Under the pieces are notes generated by a model that was not told where the DNA came from, made no database searches, and was given only the letters and a program-made list of their open reading frames with translations. A program made the translations under genes and the position numbers. Positions 63,388 through 64,000 of a stretch of 64,000 nucleotides of DNA are shown one piece after another (positions within the stretch are counted from its first letter, which is position 1; each line of letters begins with the position of its first letter). The DNA is from Bremia lactucae (Eukaryota > Oomycota > Peronosporomycetes > Peronosporales > Peronosporaceae), in assembly GCF_004359215.1 (NCBI RefSeq), contig NC_090610.1, positions 13,892,995-13,956,994 on the forward strand, written 5' to 3'.

Positions 63388-64000
63388 GCTACCTAAAAGG
63401 GGCCATGTTGGTGGGTCGTCTGCGAAGACGCCCACTCAACCTCACACTAAGCGCACGCGCCGCGTTAATTCGCCGGCCGCGTCTAATGCCTTAGTCAGAA
63501 CGCCGACAGCCACTGCTGCTGTCGCGTTAACAGGGCTATAGGATCCATCCCACTTGAATAGTGAGGATGTTGATCCGTCGATCATTGTTGACTACAATGA
63601 GTCGACACCGTTGCCGTCACCTCATAGTAGTGATGCGGACAACGAGCTCATGAGGAATGATGATGGCGCATTATTGCCCATCCAAACTTCTCTCATGGCT
63701 CAGAACATGGAGACAGCAGCATTTACGAATGCTGTCTCGTCGTCTGCGCTGGAAAGCGCAGCGACAGGTAATGAGAGCGCTGCCCATAAAGGCGCAGCCG
63801 CTTCTCCGTTGGGTATAACCACAACGCCTTATGCTCAGACCATAATCCATAATGGTTCTGACATAGAGGATTCGGAGCCTAAAGCTCCGCCGACGACACG
63901 TGAACGTGCTCAGTCGGTGTCACAAGCCAGTCGTTTAGAACGTGGCTATGTGACGGGTGGCATTCCAAAGATGCCCCCTCCATCTAAATGGCCTCGTTTA
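63388..64000 (+). pseudogene. Antisense accessory ORF, partial at window end
   Basis: ATG 63388 (MLPKRGHVGGSSAKTPTQP), TKRTRRVNSPAASN, then one in-frame TAG at about 63538. It stays open to the window end (VDYNESTPLPSPHSSDADNE, TTRERAQSVSQASRLERGY). 63361-63387 holds an out-of-frame relative of the longer start. This is the family A accessory ORF of the next element. Confidence 0.65.

Noticed and set aside
1..64000. CRISPR arrays, operons, ribosome-binding sites, bacterial insertion sequences
   Set aside because: None seen; the sequence is eukaryotic and such features would not be expected.

Overview
The window looks like a transposon graveyard from an oomycete genome, probably Peronosporales (a downy mildew or Phytophthora relative). 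This rests on the type of Ty3/Gypsy chromoviruses present, a pogo/Tigger transposase with a very short spliceosomal intron, a tRNA-derived SINE and a eukaryotic tRNA-Pro. The species call is inference. I found no convincing host protein-coding gene. Almost everything is LTR retrotransposon in different stages of decay, nested, inverted and segmentally duplicated.

Two Gypsy families dominate. Family A has LTRs of about 530-555 bp (LTR-A), a gag-protease-RT-RNaseH-integrase-chromodomain order, and copies A1 (10261-13344, -), A2 (18373-21355, +), A3 (26736-32370, -), A4 (32380-35620 plus 36977-38389, +), A5 (45004-50060, +), A6 (51138-56250, -) and A7 (60817-63076, -, with a 100-N gap). A last copy runs off the right end (63077-64000). 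Family B has LTRs of about 400-500 bp (LTR-B) and copies at 3410-6258 (+), 13396-17813 (-) and 41100-44120 (-), with related minus-strand pol at 936-3441 and 7790-8840. Both families have the same primer-binding motif (TGGTAGCACTT) after the 5' LTR. Other mobile DNA: a Gypsy-D remnant (56251-57110), a Copia 3' end (40020-40600), a SINE (40681-40830), an L1-like LINE (60285-60816), a pogo/Tigger element (22829-24564), a third LTR type (24571-25023), and a small palindromic MITE (59510-59738).

The most unusual content is an accessory open reading frame at the 3' end of the Gypsy elements, antisense to pol. In family A it starts about 100 bp from the 3' LTR, runs back towards pol and overlaps the chromodomain region on the opposite strand. 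It encodes a basic N-terminus, a conserved middle, a coiled coil and a Ser/Pro/Arg-rich tail. Five copies are visible. Different but similarly placed antisense frames sit beside the pol remnants at 1-921 and 4557-5618. The LTRs are also odd, being built as chains of short hairpins.

Structurally, two blocks are duplicated at more than 99% identity: 18961-20632 = 32434-34105, and 37330-39919 = 49001-51590. Two local inversions can be reconstructed from broken homology at about 43505-43870 and 44121-45003. Regions where I see no gene: 6550-7002, 8841-9976, 17814-18372, 38390-38778 (and its duplicate 50061-50449), 40840-41100, 57130-57384 and 58922-59509.
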